Below, in pieces: positions 25,666 through 33,153 of a DNA stretch of 64,000 nucleotides (position 1 is its first letter; each line of letters begins with the position of its first letter). The notes beneath the pieces are model-generated. The model had not been told where the DNA came from. It did not search any database and saw only the letters and a list, made by a program, of their open reading frames with translations. The stretch is from Thermus hydrothermalis. GTDB taxonomy: Bacteria > Deinococcota > Deinococci > Deinococcales > Thermaceae. The stretch is taken from positions 1 to 64,000 of the forward strand of contig NZ_JAKTNT010000015.1 in assembly GCF_022760925.1 (NCBI RefSeq), in the 5' to 3' direction. The position numbers were made by a program, and so were the translations under genes.

Positions 25666-25953
25666 TTAGCCGCCTTCTAGCTGGAGTTTCCGATAGAGGA
25701 GGTAAAGCCCGGGTTGGGGTAGGGTCTCCCGTAGGGCGGGAAGCGGGCTATTCCTAGGCCGGGGCGGCCGGGGCAGGGTGGGCCGGCTTACGCTCCCCCA
25801 AAGGGGCGGCGCAAAGCTCCCGCCCCGGTCTTCCTTTAACACGAGGGTGGGGCCTTTAGCCAGAAGCCCCGCCTCCCCCTTGCCCGGGGAAGGGGAGAGG
25901 GCGAACCCCGGCAAGAGGAGGCCTAGGGCGGCCAGAAGCCTCAGGCCCCGCAT
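25666..25953 (-). CDS. Small predicted exported protein, function unknown
   Basis: A 95-residue frame that begins five bases after the infB stop on the same strand. The N-terminus MRGLRLLAALGLLLPGFALS has a basic start and a hydrophobic core like a signal peptide. The remainder is Pro/Arg/Leu-rich with no motif I recognise. The match of a signal sequence to a frame in operon position is the main support; codon usage alone is not decisive in this GC-rich DNA. It could also be untranslated operon tail. Confidence 0.5.
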   Translation of the reverse strand: MRGLRLLAALGLLLPGFALSPSPGKGEAGLLAKGPTLVLKEDRGGSFAPPLWGSVSRPTLPRPPRPRNSPLPALRETLPQPGLYLLYRKLQLEGG

Positions 25954-25958
25954 GGCCT

Positions 25959-27674
25959 TTAGGCGGGCACCTCCACCATCTGGAAGGCTTCTATGATGTC
26001 CCCTTCCTGGAAGTCGTCAAAGCCCTCGAGGCCAATCCCGCACTCGTACCCCTGGGCCACCTCCCGCACGTCCTCCTTGAAGCGCTTGAGGCTGGCGATG
26101 CGGCCTTTCCAGATCTCCTGCCCCTTGCGCAGGACCCTCACCTCGGCGTTCCGGGGGATCTTGCCCTGGGTCACCATGCACCCCGCCACCTGCTTGCCCG
26201 TGGGCAGGCGGAAGACGGCGCGCACCTCGGCCCGGCCCAGGATCTCCTCCTTGTACTGGGGCTCCTTCTGCCCCTTGACCATGGCCCGCACCTCGTCAAT
26301 AAGGTCGTAGATGATGCGGAAGGTCTTGAGGAGCACGCCCTTCTGCTCCGCCGCCTTCTTCACCGAGCCTGGGGGGTTCACGCCGAAGGCCAGGATGGCG
26401 GCCCCCGCCGTCTGGGCCAGGAGGACGTCCGACTCCGTGGGGGCGCCCACCTGGGCCAGGAGGACGTTGATGCCCACCTCCTCGGTGCTCTCCTTGGCCA
26501 GGATGTGCTGGATAGCTTCCAAGGAGCCTTGGGTGTCCGCCCGCAGGATGAGGTTCACCTCCTTCTTGCCCTCCTCCTGCAAGGCCCGCAGGAGGTCGGC
26601 CATGGTCTTGGGGCGGCGCTCCTTTTCCGCCTCTTCCCGGGCGCGGCGCTCCTCCTTCCGCTCCTCGGCGATCTCCTTGGCAGCCTCGAGGTCCGGCACC
26701 CACTCCACCACATCCCCGGCGTGGGGGAGTTCTTGGAAGCCCAGGACCTGGACGGCGCTCCCCGGCCCCGCTTCCTTGCGCTGGTTCCCGTCGGCGTCCA
26801 GCATGGCCCGGATGCGCCCGTAGACCTCCCCGGCCACCACGTAGTCCCCCACGCGGAAGGTGCCTTCCTGCACCAGCATGTTGGCGATGATCCCCGCCTG
26901 CTTGTCCAGCTTGGACTCCAGGATCACCCCCCGGGGCTCGGCGTTGGGGTCGGCCCGGTAGTCCTCCAGCTCGGCGATGAGGAGGATCATCTCCAAAAGG
27001 TCCTGCACCCCCTGCCCCGTCTTGGCGCTGATGGGGACGATGATGGCGTCCCCGCCGTACTCCTCCGGGACGAAGCCCCGCTCCATGAGTTGCCGCTTCA
27101 CCTTCTCGGGGTCGGCCTGGGGCAGGTCCATCTTATTCAGGGCGAAGATGATCTTCGCCCCGGCGGCCTTGGCGTGGGCGATGGCCTCCTCGGTCTGGGG
27201 CATGACCCCGTCGTCGGCGGCGATGACGATGACGGCGATGTCCGCCACCTTAGCCCCCCGCTGGCGGATGGTGGTGAAGGCCTCGTGGCCCGGGGTGTCA
27301 ATGAAGACCACGGTACCCTGAGGGGTCTTGACCTCAAAGGCCCCCACGTGCTGGGTAATCCCCCCCGCCTCCTTCTCGGCGATGCGGCTTTTGCGCAGGT
27401 AGTCCAAGAGGGTGGTCTTCCCGTGGTCCACGTGGCCCATGATGACCACCACGGGGGGGCGTTTGGGGAGGCTCTTCCTGCGCTCTTCCTCCGCCAGCTT
27501 CTCTTGGAGCCCCCGTTGCTCCCGCACGAGCTCCCGCACCGCCTCGGCGTCCTCTTCGGAAAGGGTGGAGGCGTGGGACTTGTAGGGAACCCCCATCTGG
27601 TCCAGGAGCTCCAAAAGCTCCTCGTTTTCCATGCCCAGCTCTTTAGCCAGCTGGTAGATGCGTACCTTGGCCAT
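25959..27674 (-). CDS. infB: Translation initiation factor IF-2
   Basis: A 571-residue GTPase that brings initiator tRNA to the 30S subunit and promotes subunit joining. A short N-terminal domain (IYQLAKELGMENEELLELLDQ) precedes the G domain: GHVDHGKTTL (G1), DTPGHEAFT (G3), NKMDLPQ (G4) and ISAKTGQG (G5). The long N-terminal extension of E. coli IF2 is missing, and the size equals Thermus IF2. Start ATG 27674 lies within the 3' end of ylxR (32-bp overlap). Confidence 0.98.
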   Translation of the reverse strand: MAKVRIYQLAKELGMENEELLELLDQMGVPYKSHASTLSEEDAEAVRELVREQRGLQEKLAEEERRKSLPKRPPVVVIMGHVDHGKTTLLDYLRKSRIAEKEAGGITQHVGAFEVKTPQGTVVFIDTPGHEAFTTIRQRGAKVADIAVIVIAADDGVMPQTEEAIAHAKAAGAKIIFALNKMDLPQADPEKVKRQLMERGFVPEEYGGDAIIVPISAKTGQGVQDLLEMILLIAELEDYRADPNAEPRGVILESKLDKQAGIIANMLVQEGTFRVGDYVVAGEVYGRIRAMLDADGNQRKEAGPGSAVQVLGFQELPHAGDVVEWVPDLEAAKEIAEERKEERRAREEAEKERRPKTMADLLRALQEEGKKEVNLILRADTQGSLEAIQHILAKESTEEVGINVLLAQVGAPTESDVLLAQTAGAAILAFGVNPPGSVKKAAEQKGVLLKTFRIIYDLIDEVRAMVKGQKEPQYKEEILGRAEVRAVFRLPTGKQVAGCMVTQGKIPRNAEVRVLRKGQEIWKGRIASLKRFKEDVREVAQGYECGIGLEGFDDFQEGDIIEAFQMVEVPA

Positions 27675-27918
27675 CGTTACCTCCTAAATGGGCCCAAAGG
27701 GCCTCGGAAAGCGCCTTGGCCCGGGCCCCGGCGAAGCGCCTTAGTTTCTTTTCCGTCCAGCAGTCCGGGTTGTCGGGGCAGACGTAAGCCCCCCGGCCCG
27801 GAAGCTTGCCCGTGGGGTCCAGCCGGAACCCCTCGGGGGTCATGAGGATGCGCAAAAGCTCCCCTTTAGGCCGCCTCCTACGGCAGGCCACGCACATGCG
27901 TAAGGGGATGTGCCGCAT
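27643..27918 (-). CDS. ylxR: YlxR family RNA-binding protein
   Basis: A 91-residue DUF448 protein. The family motif is RMCVACRRRRPKGELLR near the start, followed by GRGAYVCPD. In other bacteria it lies between nusA and infB, as here, and has been linked to RNA binding and to RNase P; its role in Thermus is not established. The ATG at 27918 shares bases with the nusA stop (TGATG), and the 3' end overlaps infB, so translation is coupled on both sides. Confidence 0.93.
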   Translation of the reverse strand: MRHIPLRMCVACRRRRPKGELLRILMTPEGFRLDPTGKLPGRGAYVCPDNPDCWTEKKLRRFAGARAKALSEALWAHLGGNDGQGTHLPAG

Positions 27919-29081
27919 CACTCGGAAAGGTCCTTGAAGAGCTTTTCAAACTCTTCCCGGGCCCGGGTGGGCGCACCCGCTTCCTCCTCGGCGGCCCGGC
28001 GGATGGCCTCGTCCAGGTCGGAGATCTCCGCCTCCTCAAAGTGGATGTCGTACCCCGTGAGCTTGGAGGCCAGGCGCACGTTCTGCCCCCCGGTGCCGAT
28101 GGCCAGGGAGTGCTGGTCCTTGGTCACCTTTACCCGGGCCTTCTTCGTTTCCGGGTCCAGCTCAATGGAGCCCACCTGGGCGGGGGAGAGGGCGTTGCGG
28201 ATGAACTCCTTGGGGTCCTTGGACCAGAGGATGATGTCCACCTTCTCCCGGCCCAGCTCCGCCGAAACCGCCTGGATGCGCTGCCCCTTGTGGCCGATGC
28301 AGGCCCCGATGGGGTCCACGTTGGGGTTGTGGCTCATCACCGCCACCTTGCTGCGGCGGCCAGGCTCCCGGGCGATGGCCTTGATCTCCACGATGCCCTC
28401 GGCGATCTCCGGGACCTCCTGCTTGAGGATGTGTTCCAAGAGCTTCTCGTGGGCCCGGCTCACGATGAGGGAAGGCCCCTTGGCGGAGCGGTCCACCTTC
28501 TTCAGGTAGACCTTAAGGCGCTGCCCGGGGTAGTACTTCTCCGTGGGGATCTGCTCGCTCTTGGGCAGGTAGGCCTCGCCCCGGCCCAGCTCCACGAAGA
28601 CGTTCCCCCGGTTGTCCACCCGGGTCACCACCCCCGTGAGCACCTGGCCCTCCTTGTCCTTGTACTCGTTGTAGATGCGGTTGCGCTCGGACTCCTTGAG
28701 GCGTTGGGTGAGGATCTGGCGCAGGTCCTGGATGGCCATGCGGGAAAGCCCCTCGGGGTCAATGGGGAACTCCATCTCGTCCCCCACCTGCACCTCGGGG
28801 TCGTACTGGAGGGCCTCGGAAAGGGCGATCTCCTTGTCCGGGTCCTCCACCTTCTCCACCACCTTGCGGACCTCCACCATCTCAATGCGGCCCGTCTGGG
28901 GGTCAATGTACACGTCCACCTCGGGGCCCTTGCCGGCGTCCACCTCTTCCTTGCGGTAGCCCTTCTGCCGTTTGATGTAGGCCTTGCGCAGGGCCTCCTT
29001 GAAGGCTTCTAGGATCTCTTCGGTGCTTACGCCCCGCTCCAGGGCCAGCTGTTGCATGGCGTCAACGAATTCCCGGTTCAT
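27918..29081 (-). CDS. nusA: Transcription termination/antitermination factor NusA
   Basis: A 387-residue RNA polymerase factor that modulates pausing and termination. Domains in order are an N-terminal RNAP-binding domain (1-130), S1 (about 135-200, QVLTGVVTRVDNRGNVFVEL) and two KH domains (about 205-345, with GACIGHKGQRIQAV). There is no E. coli-type acidic C-terminal repeat, as is usual outside proteobacteria. It lies in the rimP-nusA-ylxR-infB operon. Confidence 0.97.
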   Translation of the reverse strand: MNREFVDAMQQLALERGVSTEEILEAFKEALRKAYIKRQKGYRKEEVDAGKGPEVDVYIDPQTGRIEMVEVRKVVEKVEDPDKEIALSEALQYDPEVQVGDEMEFPIDPEGLSRMAIQDLRQILTQRLKESERNRIYNEYKDKEGQVLTGVVTRVDNRGNVFVELGRGEAYLPKSEQIPTEKYYPGQRLKVYLKKVDRSAKGPSLIVSRAHEKLLEHILKQEVPEIAEGIVEIKAIAREPGRRSKVAVMSHNPNVDPIGACIGHKGQRIQAVSAELGREKVDIILWSKDPKEFIRNALSPAQVGSIELDPETKKARVKVTKDQHSLAIGTGGQNVRLASKLTGYDIHFEEAEISDLDEAIRRAAEEEAGAPTRAREEFEKLFKDLSE

Positions 29082-29089
29082 GCTTCCTC

Positions 29090-29521
29090 CTACCTAGGCT
29101 CCTCGGGCCACTCGGCCAGGTTGGCGCGGAAGGTGCCGAGCTTTAAGCGCTTCTCCTCGAGGCCCACCTGGAAGACCACCTCGTCCCCCTCCACCCTGAG
29201 GATCCGCCCCACGAAGCCCTCGGGCCCTGCTACCTTGGCCTTTAGGCCCTGGAAGCGCTCAAAGTGGCGGCGGGTGAAGAGGGGGCGCTTGGGCCCGGGG
29301 GACTCCACCAGAAGCCGGTAGCTTCCCGGGATGGGGTCTTCCCGGTCCAAGGCGGCCTCTATGTGGCGGCTCGCCCGTTCCAGGTCGGCCACGGTGATGG
29401 GCTTCTCGTCTAGGCGCTCCAGGCGCACCAGGACTTCGCCTGGGGCTTCCTTCACCTCCAGGACCTGAAGGCCCAAGGCCTCCACCGCCTCTTCCACCAA
29501 CCGCCAAAGGTCTACAGGCAC
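29090..29521 (-). CDS. rimP: Ribosome maturation factor RimP
   Basis: A 143-residue protein needed for 30S maturation. The N-terminal half (VEEAVEALGLQVLEVKE) and the middle YRLLVESPGPKRPLFTRRHF match the family. The GTG at 29521 is chosen because GGGAGGTG is placed five bases upstream; the frame extends to another GTG at 29539 that would place this site inside the coding region. It is the first gene of the rimP-nusA-ylxR-infB operon and is eight bases from nusA. Confidence 0.92.
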   Translation of the reverse strand: MPVDLWRLVEEAVEALGLQVLEVKEAPGEVLVRLERLDEKPITVADLERASRHIEAALDREDPIPGSYRLLVESPGPKRPLFTRRHFERFQGLKAKVAGPEGFVGRILRVEGDEVVFQVGLEEKRLKLGTFRANLAEWPEEPR

Positions 29522-29536
29522 CTCCCCACCTCCCTT

Positions 29537-29566
29537 CACAAAGGAAGGGTGGGCTTACACCCACCC
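29537..29566 (-). promoter_or_regulatory. Leader hairpin with T-rich tail upstream of rimP
   Basis: On the minus strand GGGTGGG (29560-29566) and CCCACCC (29547-29553) form a 7-bp stem that is followed by TTCCTTTGTG. It lies about 25 bases before the rimP start and downstream of the proposed promoter, so it could act as an attenuator. Confidence 0.45.
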
Positions 29567-29590
29567 CCCTCCCTTGGGAGCACTGGGCTC

Positions 29591-29620
29591 AGTTTACACC
29601 CAAGGGGCGCTTGACTACAA
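29591..29620 (-). promoter_or_regulatory. Candidate promoter of the rimP-nusA-infB operon
   Basis: Minus-strand TTGTAG (29615-29620) and TAAACT (29591-29596), spaced by 18 bases. The -35 overlaps the ssrA -35 on the other strand by two bases. Confidence 0.5.
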
Positions 29621-29640
29621 CCCCTTTAGCCTGGTACACT
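29611..29640 (+). promoter_or_regulatory. ssrA promoter
   Basis: TTGACT (29611-29616) and TACACT (29635-29640) with an 18-base spacer. The start site would be near 29647, about 27 bases before the mature tmRNA 5' end, leaving a leader for RNase P to remove. Confidence 0.75.
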
Positions 29641-29673
29641 CAAGGTTGCCGGTCCGAGCCCGGCTTAGGACAC

Positions 29674-30020
29674 GGGGGTGAACGGTCTCGACGGGGGTCG
29701 CCGAGGGTGTGGCTGCGCGCCGAGGTGCGGGTGGCCTCGTAAAAACCCGCAAAAGAATAAAGGCCAACAAGCCTCTTGCTCTCGCGGCTTAATGACCGCG
29801 GCCTCGCCTGGAAGCCCCGCCGGGGGCTCGCCAGCGCGGGGACACGAAACCCGGCTAGCCGAGGGCCAGGCTCCGTAGCCCAAGGCGAAGCTTAACGGAG
29901 CTCGCTCCTGGCCGCCCGTCCGCGGGCTAAGCCAGGAGGACACCCAAAACGCGGACTACGCGCGTAGACGCCCGCCGTAGGGACCTTCGGACGGGGGTTC
30001 AACTCCCCCCACCTCCACCA
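29674..30020 (+). ncRNA. ssrA: Transfer-messenger RNA (tmRNA)
   Basis: A 347-nt RNA that rescues stalled ribosomes and tags the nascent peptide. The 5' end GGGGGTGAACGGTCTCGACG and the 3' end GGGGGTTCAACTCCCCCC plus ACCTCCACCA are hallmark tmRNA segments. The acceptor stem pairs 29674-29680 with 30010-30016, including a G-U at the third pair, the alanine identity element. The CCA end is encoded. The T-loop reads GTTCAAC. The tag frame lies at 29763-29792, followed by the pseudoknot region. A promoter precedes it and an intrinsic terminator follows, so it is monocistronic. Confidence 0.98.
29763..29792 (+). other. tmRNA tag-peptide frame
   Basis: The resume codon GCC begins ANKPLALAA followed by TAA. 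The ALAA end is the normal protease recognition signal. The middle differs from the T. thermophilus tag, which I recall as ANTNYALAA. Confidence 0.9.
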
Positions 30021-30023
30021 GAC

Positions 30024-30054
30024 AGGGCGCCCCAAGGGGCGCCCTAACCTTTTT
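30024..30054 (+). terminator. Intrinsic terminator of ssrA
   Basis: A 10-bp perfect stem AGGGCGCCCC/GGGGCGCCCT (30024-30033, 30036-30045) followed by AACCTTTTT. Confidence 0.9.
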
Positions 30055-30100
30055 GGGCGCTTTGGGACACATCTCCTTTGGCCTCTTGGTAAAGTGAGGT

Positions 30101-30230
30101 AGGTGCCTTGGGCACCTCCTTCGGGGCGGGGTGGAAGTCCCCACCGGCGGTGACAGCCCGCGAAGCCCTTTGGGGCCCGACCCGGTGGAATTCCGGGGCC
30201 GACGGTGAAAGTCCGGATGGGAGAAGGAGG
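30101..30230 (+). promoter_or_regulatory. FMN riboswitch (RFN element) controlling ribD
   Basis: Conserved RFN blocks are present in order: CTTCGGGGCGGGGTGGAAGT, ACCGGCGGTGACAGCCCGCGA, CCCGGTGGAATTCCGGGGCC, GACGGTGAAAGTCCGGATGG and GAGAAGG. The closing helix P1 pairs CCTCCTTC (30115-30122) with GAAGGAGG (30223-30230), and that second strand is the Shine-Dalgarno of ribD. FMN binding should therefore hide the ribosome binding site. An upstream hairpin AGGTGCC/GGCACCT (30101-30107, 30111-30117) shares three bases with P1 and may act as the alternative fold. TAAAGT at 30090-30095 is a possible -10. Confidence 0.95.
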
Positions 30231-30235
30231 GCCGT

Positions 30236-31369
30236 TTGCGCGAACTGGACGAGCGGTTTCTCAAAAGAGCCTTGCAACTGGCGGAAAGGGCCCGTGGCCA
30301 CACGAGCCCCAACCCCCTGGTAGGGGCGGTGCTGGTTCGGGAAGGGCGCATCGTGGGGGAGGGGTACCATCCCCGGGCGGGGGAGCTCCATGCGGAGGTC
30401 TTTGCCCTGGAGGAGGCGGGGGAGAAAGCCCGGGGGGCCACGGCCTACCTGACCCTGGAGCCCTGCGACCACTTTGGCCGCACGCCCCCTTGCTCCTTGG
30501 CCCTCCTCGAGGCGGGGGTGGCGCGGGTGGTGGTGGCGGCCCGGGACGAGAACCCCGTGGCCCGGGGCGGCTTGGAGCGCCTGAGGCGGGCAGGGGTCCA
30601 GGTGGAGGAGGGCCTTTTGGCCGAGGAGGCGAGGCTTCAGAACGAGGCCTTCTTCACCGCCTTGAGGAAGGGGAGGCCCTTCGTCCTCCTAAAGGCCGCC
30701 CTCACCCTGGACGGGAAGGTGGCGGCCGCCTCGGGGGATGCCCGCCACGTGTCCTCGGAGGCGAGCCGCCGGGTGGCCCACGCCTACCGCCAGTGGCTCC
30801 CGGCGGTGGTGGTGGGGGTGGGCACGGTGCTAAGGGACGACCCCGCCCTCACCGTGCGCCACCCCGACTTCCGCCCCTTTCCCCACATGGTGGAGCCGCC
30901 CCCCTTGCGGGACCCCCTGAAGGTGGTCCTGGACACCGAGGCCCGCACCCCCCCCACCGCCCGGCTTTTCGCCCCGGGGCCTCGAGGGGAGCCCGCCCGG
31001 GTCCTCCTCCTGGTGGGGCGAGGGGCCCCCAAGGACAGGCTTTTGGCCCTGGAGCGGGCGGGGGCGAGGGTGGTGGAGCTTCCCCGGGAGGGGGGAAGGG
31101 TGAGCCCGGAGGCCGCCTTGGCCTTCCTCTGGGAAGAAGGGGTGGACGGGGTCTTGCTGGAGGGGGGGCCTCGGGTGGCGGGGGCCTTTTGGGCCCGGGG
31201 GCTGGTGGACAAGGTGGCCCTTTTCCTCGCCCCCAAGGTGGTGGGGGAGGGGAAGGGGCTTTTGGAGGGCCTGGCCCTTTCCCGCATGGCGGAGGCCTTC
31301 CGGCTTCGCCTGGTGCGGCGGGAGTGGCTTGGGGAAGACCTTTGGCTGGAAGGGTACCTGGAGGTATAG
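30236..31369 (+). CDS. ribD: Bifunctional riboflavin biosynthesis deaminase/reductase
   Basis: A 377-residue two-domain enzyme carrying out the deamination and reduction steps from the first GTP-derived pyrimidine in riboflavin synthesis. The deaminase zinc site is HAEVFALEEAG with PCDHFGRTPPC. The reductase domain begins near residue 150 (RPFVLLKAALTLDGKVA) and ends with LLEGGPRVAGAF. The start is TTG, five bases after AAGGAGG, which also forms part of the FMN riboswitch helix. It is followed directly by ribE. Confidence 0.96.
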   Translation: MRELDERFLKRALQLAERARGHTSPNPLVGAVLVREGRIVGEGYHPRAGELHAEVFALEEAGEKARGATAYLTLEPCDHFGRTPPCSLALLEAGVARVVVAARDENPVARGGLERLRRAGVQVEEGLLAEEARLQNEAFFTALRKGRPFVLLKAALTLDGKVAAASGDARHVSSEASRRVAHAYRQWLPAVVVGVGTVLRDDPALTVRHPDFRPFPHMVEPPPLRDPLKVVLDTEARTPPTARLFAPGPRGEPARVLLLVGRGAPKDRLLALERAGARVVELPREGGRVSPEAALAFLWEEGVDGVLLEGGPRVAGAFWARGLVDKVALFLAPKVVGEGKGLLEGLALSRMAEAFRLRLVRREWLGEDLWLEGYLEV

Positions 31370-31969
31370 GTGTTCACGGGACTGGTGGAGGAAACCGGGG
31401 AGATCCTTAAGGTGGAGGAAGGCCCCTTCCTGCGGGTGCGGGTCGCCGCCAAGGAGGTGCTTTCCGACCTGAAGGTGGGGGATTCCGTAGCGGTGGACGG
31501 GGTCTGCCTCACGGCGGTGGCGGTGGACGGGGAGGGGTTTTGGGTGGAGTTGGCCCAGGAAACCCTGCGCCGCACCGCCCCCACCTGGCGGGTGGGGCAC
31601 CGGCCCAACCTGGAGCGGGCCCTTAAAGTGGGGGACCGGCTTGGGGGGCACTTCGTCACCGGGCACGTGGACGGGGTGGCGGAGCTCGTGGGGGTGCGGG
31701 AGGCCCCGGGGGCCAAGGACTTCTACTTTAGGCCCCCAAGGCCCCTCGCCCGCTACATCGCCGAGAAGGGGAGCGTGGTCCTAAACGGGGTTTCCCTCAC
31801 GGTGGCGGGGCTTGAAGGGGAGGCTTTCTGGGTCACCTTGATCCCCCACACCCTAAAGGTCACCAACCTGGGGGGCCTCCGGGTGGGGGACGGGGTGAAC
31901 CTGGAGGTGGACCTCATCGCCCGGTACGTGGAGCGGCTTTTGGGGGAGAGGGATGGAAGGCTTGGCTAG
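31370..31969 (+). CDS. ribE: Riboflavin synthase, alpha subunit
   Basis: A 199-residue enzyme that dismutates two lumazines to riboflavin. It shows the internal duplication of the family: [12 protein letters not shown] at the start, [12 protein letters not shown] in the first barrel, and [13 protein letters not shown] in the second, with [14 protein letters not shown] between. Starts with GTG immediately after the ribD stop and overlaps the ribBA start by 17 bp, so it is translated in series with them. Confidence 0.96.
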   Translation: MFTGLVEETGEILKVEEGPFLRVRVAAKEVLSDLKVGDSVAVDGVCLTAVAVDGEGFWVELAQETLRRTAPTWRVGHRPNLERALKVGDRLGGHFVTGHVDGVAELVGVREAPGAKDFYFRPPRPLARYIAEKGSVVLNGVSLTVAGLEGEAFWVTLIPHTLKVTNLGGLRVGDGVNLEVDLIARYVERLLGERDGRLG

Positions 31970-33152
31970 CGTCAGGGAGCTTCTGGAAGAACTCCGCCAG
32001 GGCCGCCCGGTGGTCCTGGTGGACGACGAGGACCGGGAGAACGAGGGCGACCTCATCATGGCGGCGGAGCACGTCACCCCCGAGTGGGTGAACTTCATGC
32101 TACGGGAGTGCCGCGGCCTCCTCTGCGTGGCCCTCACGGAGGAGAGGGCTAAGGCCTTGGACCTCCCCCTCATGGTGGAGAAGAACCAAGACCCCCAGGG
32201 CACCCGCTTCACCGTGAGCGTGGACGCCCGGGGGACCACCACGGGGATCTCCGCCTACGAGCGGGCGGCCACCATCAGGCTTTTGGCGGACCCCGAGGCC
32301 ACGGCCCAGGACTTCCGCCGCCCGGGGCACATCTTCCCCTTGGTGGCCCGGCCTGGGGGGGTGTTGCGCCGCGCCGGGCACACCGAGGCCACGGTGGACC
32401 TCCTGCGCCTCGCCGGGCTTACCCCGGTGGGTAGCCTCATTGAGATCCTCAAGGAGGACGGCACCATGGCCCGCCTGCCGGACCTCTTGGAGTTCGCCCG
32501 GCGGCACGGCCTAAAGGTGGGGACCATCGCCGACCTCATCCGCTACCGCCTGGAGAAGGGGGACCTGTACGTGCGCCGAGAGGCGGAGGCCACCCTTCCC
32601 ACCCGCTTCGGGGAGTTCCGCATCCTGGGGTACCGGGACACCCTCACGGGGGAGGAGCACGCCGCCTTGGTCATGGGGAGCTGGGAGCCGGAGGAGCCCG
32701 TCTTGGTGCGCATGCACTCGGAGTGCCTCACGGGGGATGCCCTCCACTCCCTAAGGTGCGACTGCGGCTTCCAAAGAGACCTGGCCCTGGAGCGCATCGC
32801 CCAGGAGGGGAAGGGGGTCTTGGTCTACCTCAGGCAGGAGGGGCGGGGGATTGGCCTCATCAACAAGATCCGCGCCTACCACCTCCAGGACCAGGGCCTG
32901 GACACGGTGGAGGCCAACCTGGCCCTGGGCTTCCCCCCGGACCTCAGGGACTACGGGGTGGGGGCGCAGATCCTCTACGACCTGGGGGTGCGGAAGATGC
33001 GCCTTTTGACCAACAACCCCCGCAAGGTGAAGGCCCTTTCCGGCTTCGGCATAGAGATCGTGGAGCGCATTCCCTTAAGGGCCGGGGACAACCCCTTCAA
33101 CGAGCGCTACCTCCAGGCCAAAAAGGAGAAGCTGGGCCACTGGATGGACTAG
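31953..33152 (+). CDS. ribBA: Dihydroxybutanone phosphate synthase / GTP cyclohydrolase II
   Basis: A 399-residue fusion providing both precursors of riboflavin. The RibB half (1-200) has [17 protein letters not shown] with metal and substrate residues and [24 protein letters not shown]. The RibA half (from about 205) has the zinc ligands in [20 protein letters not shown] and the GTP site [10 protein letters not shown]. The third gene of the riboswitch-controlled operon; no ribH follows. The next gene encodes a VWA protein and starts after a single intervening base. Confidence 0.97.
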   Translation: MEGLASVRELLEELRQGRPVVLVDDEDRENEGDLIMAAEHVTPEWVNFMLRECRGLLCVALTEERAKALDLPLMVEKNQDPQGTRFTVSVDARGTTTGISAYERAATIRLLADPEATAQDFRRPGHIFPLVARPGGVLRRAGHTEATVDLLRLAGLTPVGSLIEILKEDGTMARLPDLLEFARRHGLKVGTIADLIRYRLEKGDLYVRREAEATLPTRFGEFRILGYRDTLTGEEHAALVMGSWEPEEPVLVRMHSECLTGDALHSLRCDCGFQRDLALERIAQEGKGVLVYLRQEGRGIGLINKIRAYHLQDQGLDTVEANLALGFPPDLRDYGVGAQILYDLGVRKMRLLTNNPRKVKALSGFGIEIVERIPLRAGDNPFNERYLQAKKEKLGHWMD

Positions 33153-33153
33153 G

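Noticed and set aside
26505-27845. A 446-residue open frame antisense to infB
   Set aside because: It covers the conserved GTPase domain of IF2 on the other strand and shows no independent features.
29600-30020. A possible stand-alone tRNA-Ala at the end of this region
   Set aside because: The T-arm and acceptor half belong to tmRNA: the matching 5' acceptor strand lies 330 bases upstream and there is no anticodon arm.
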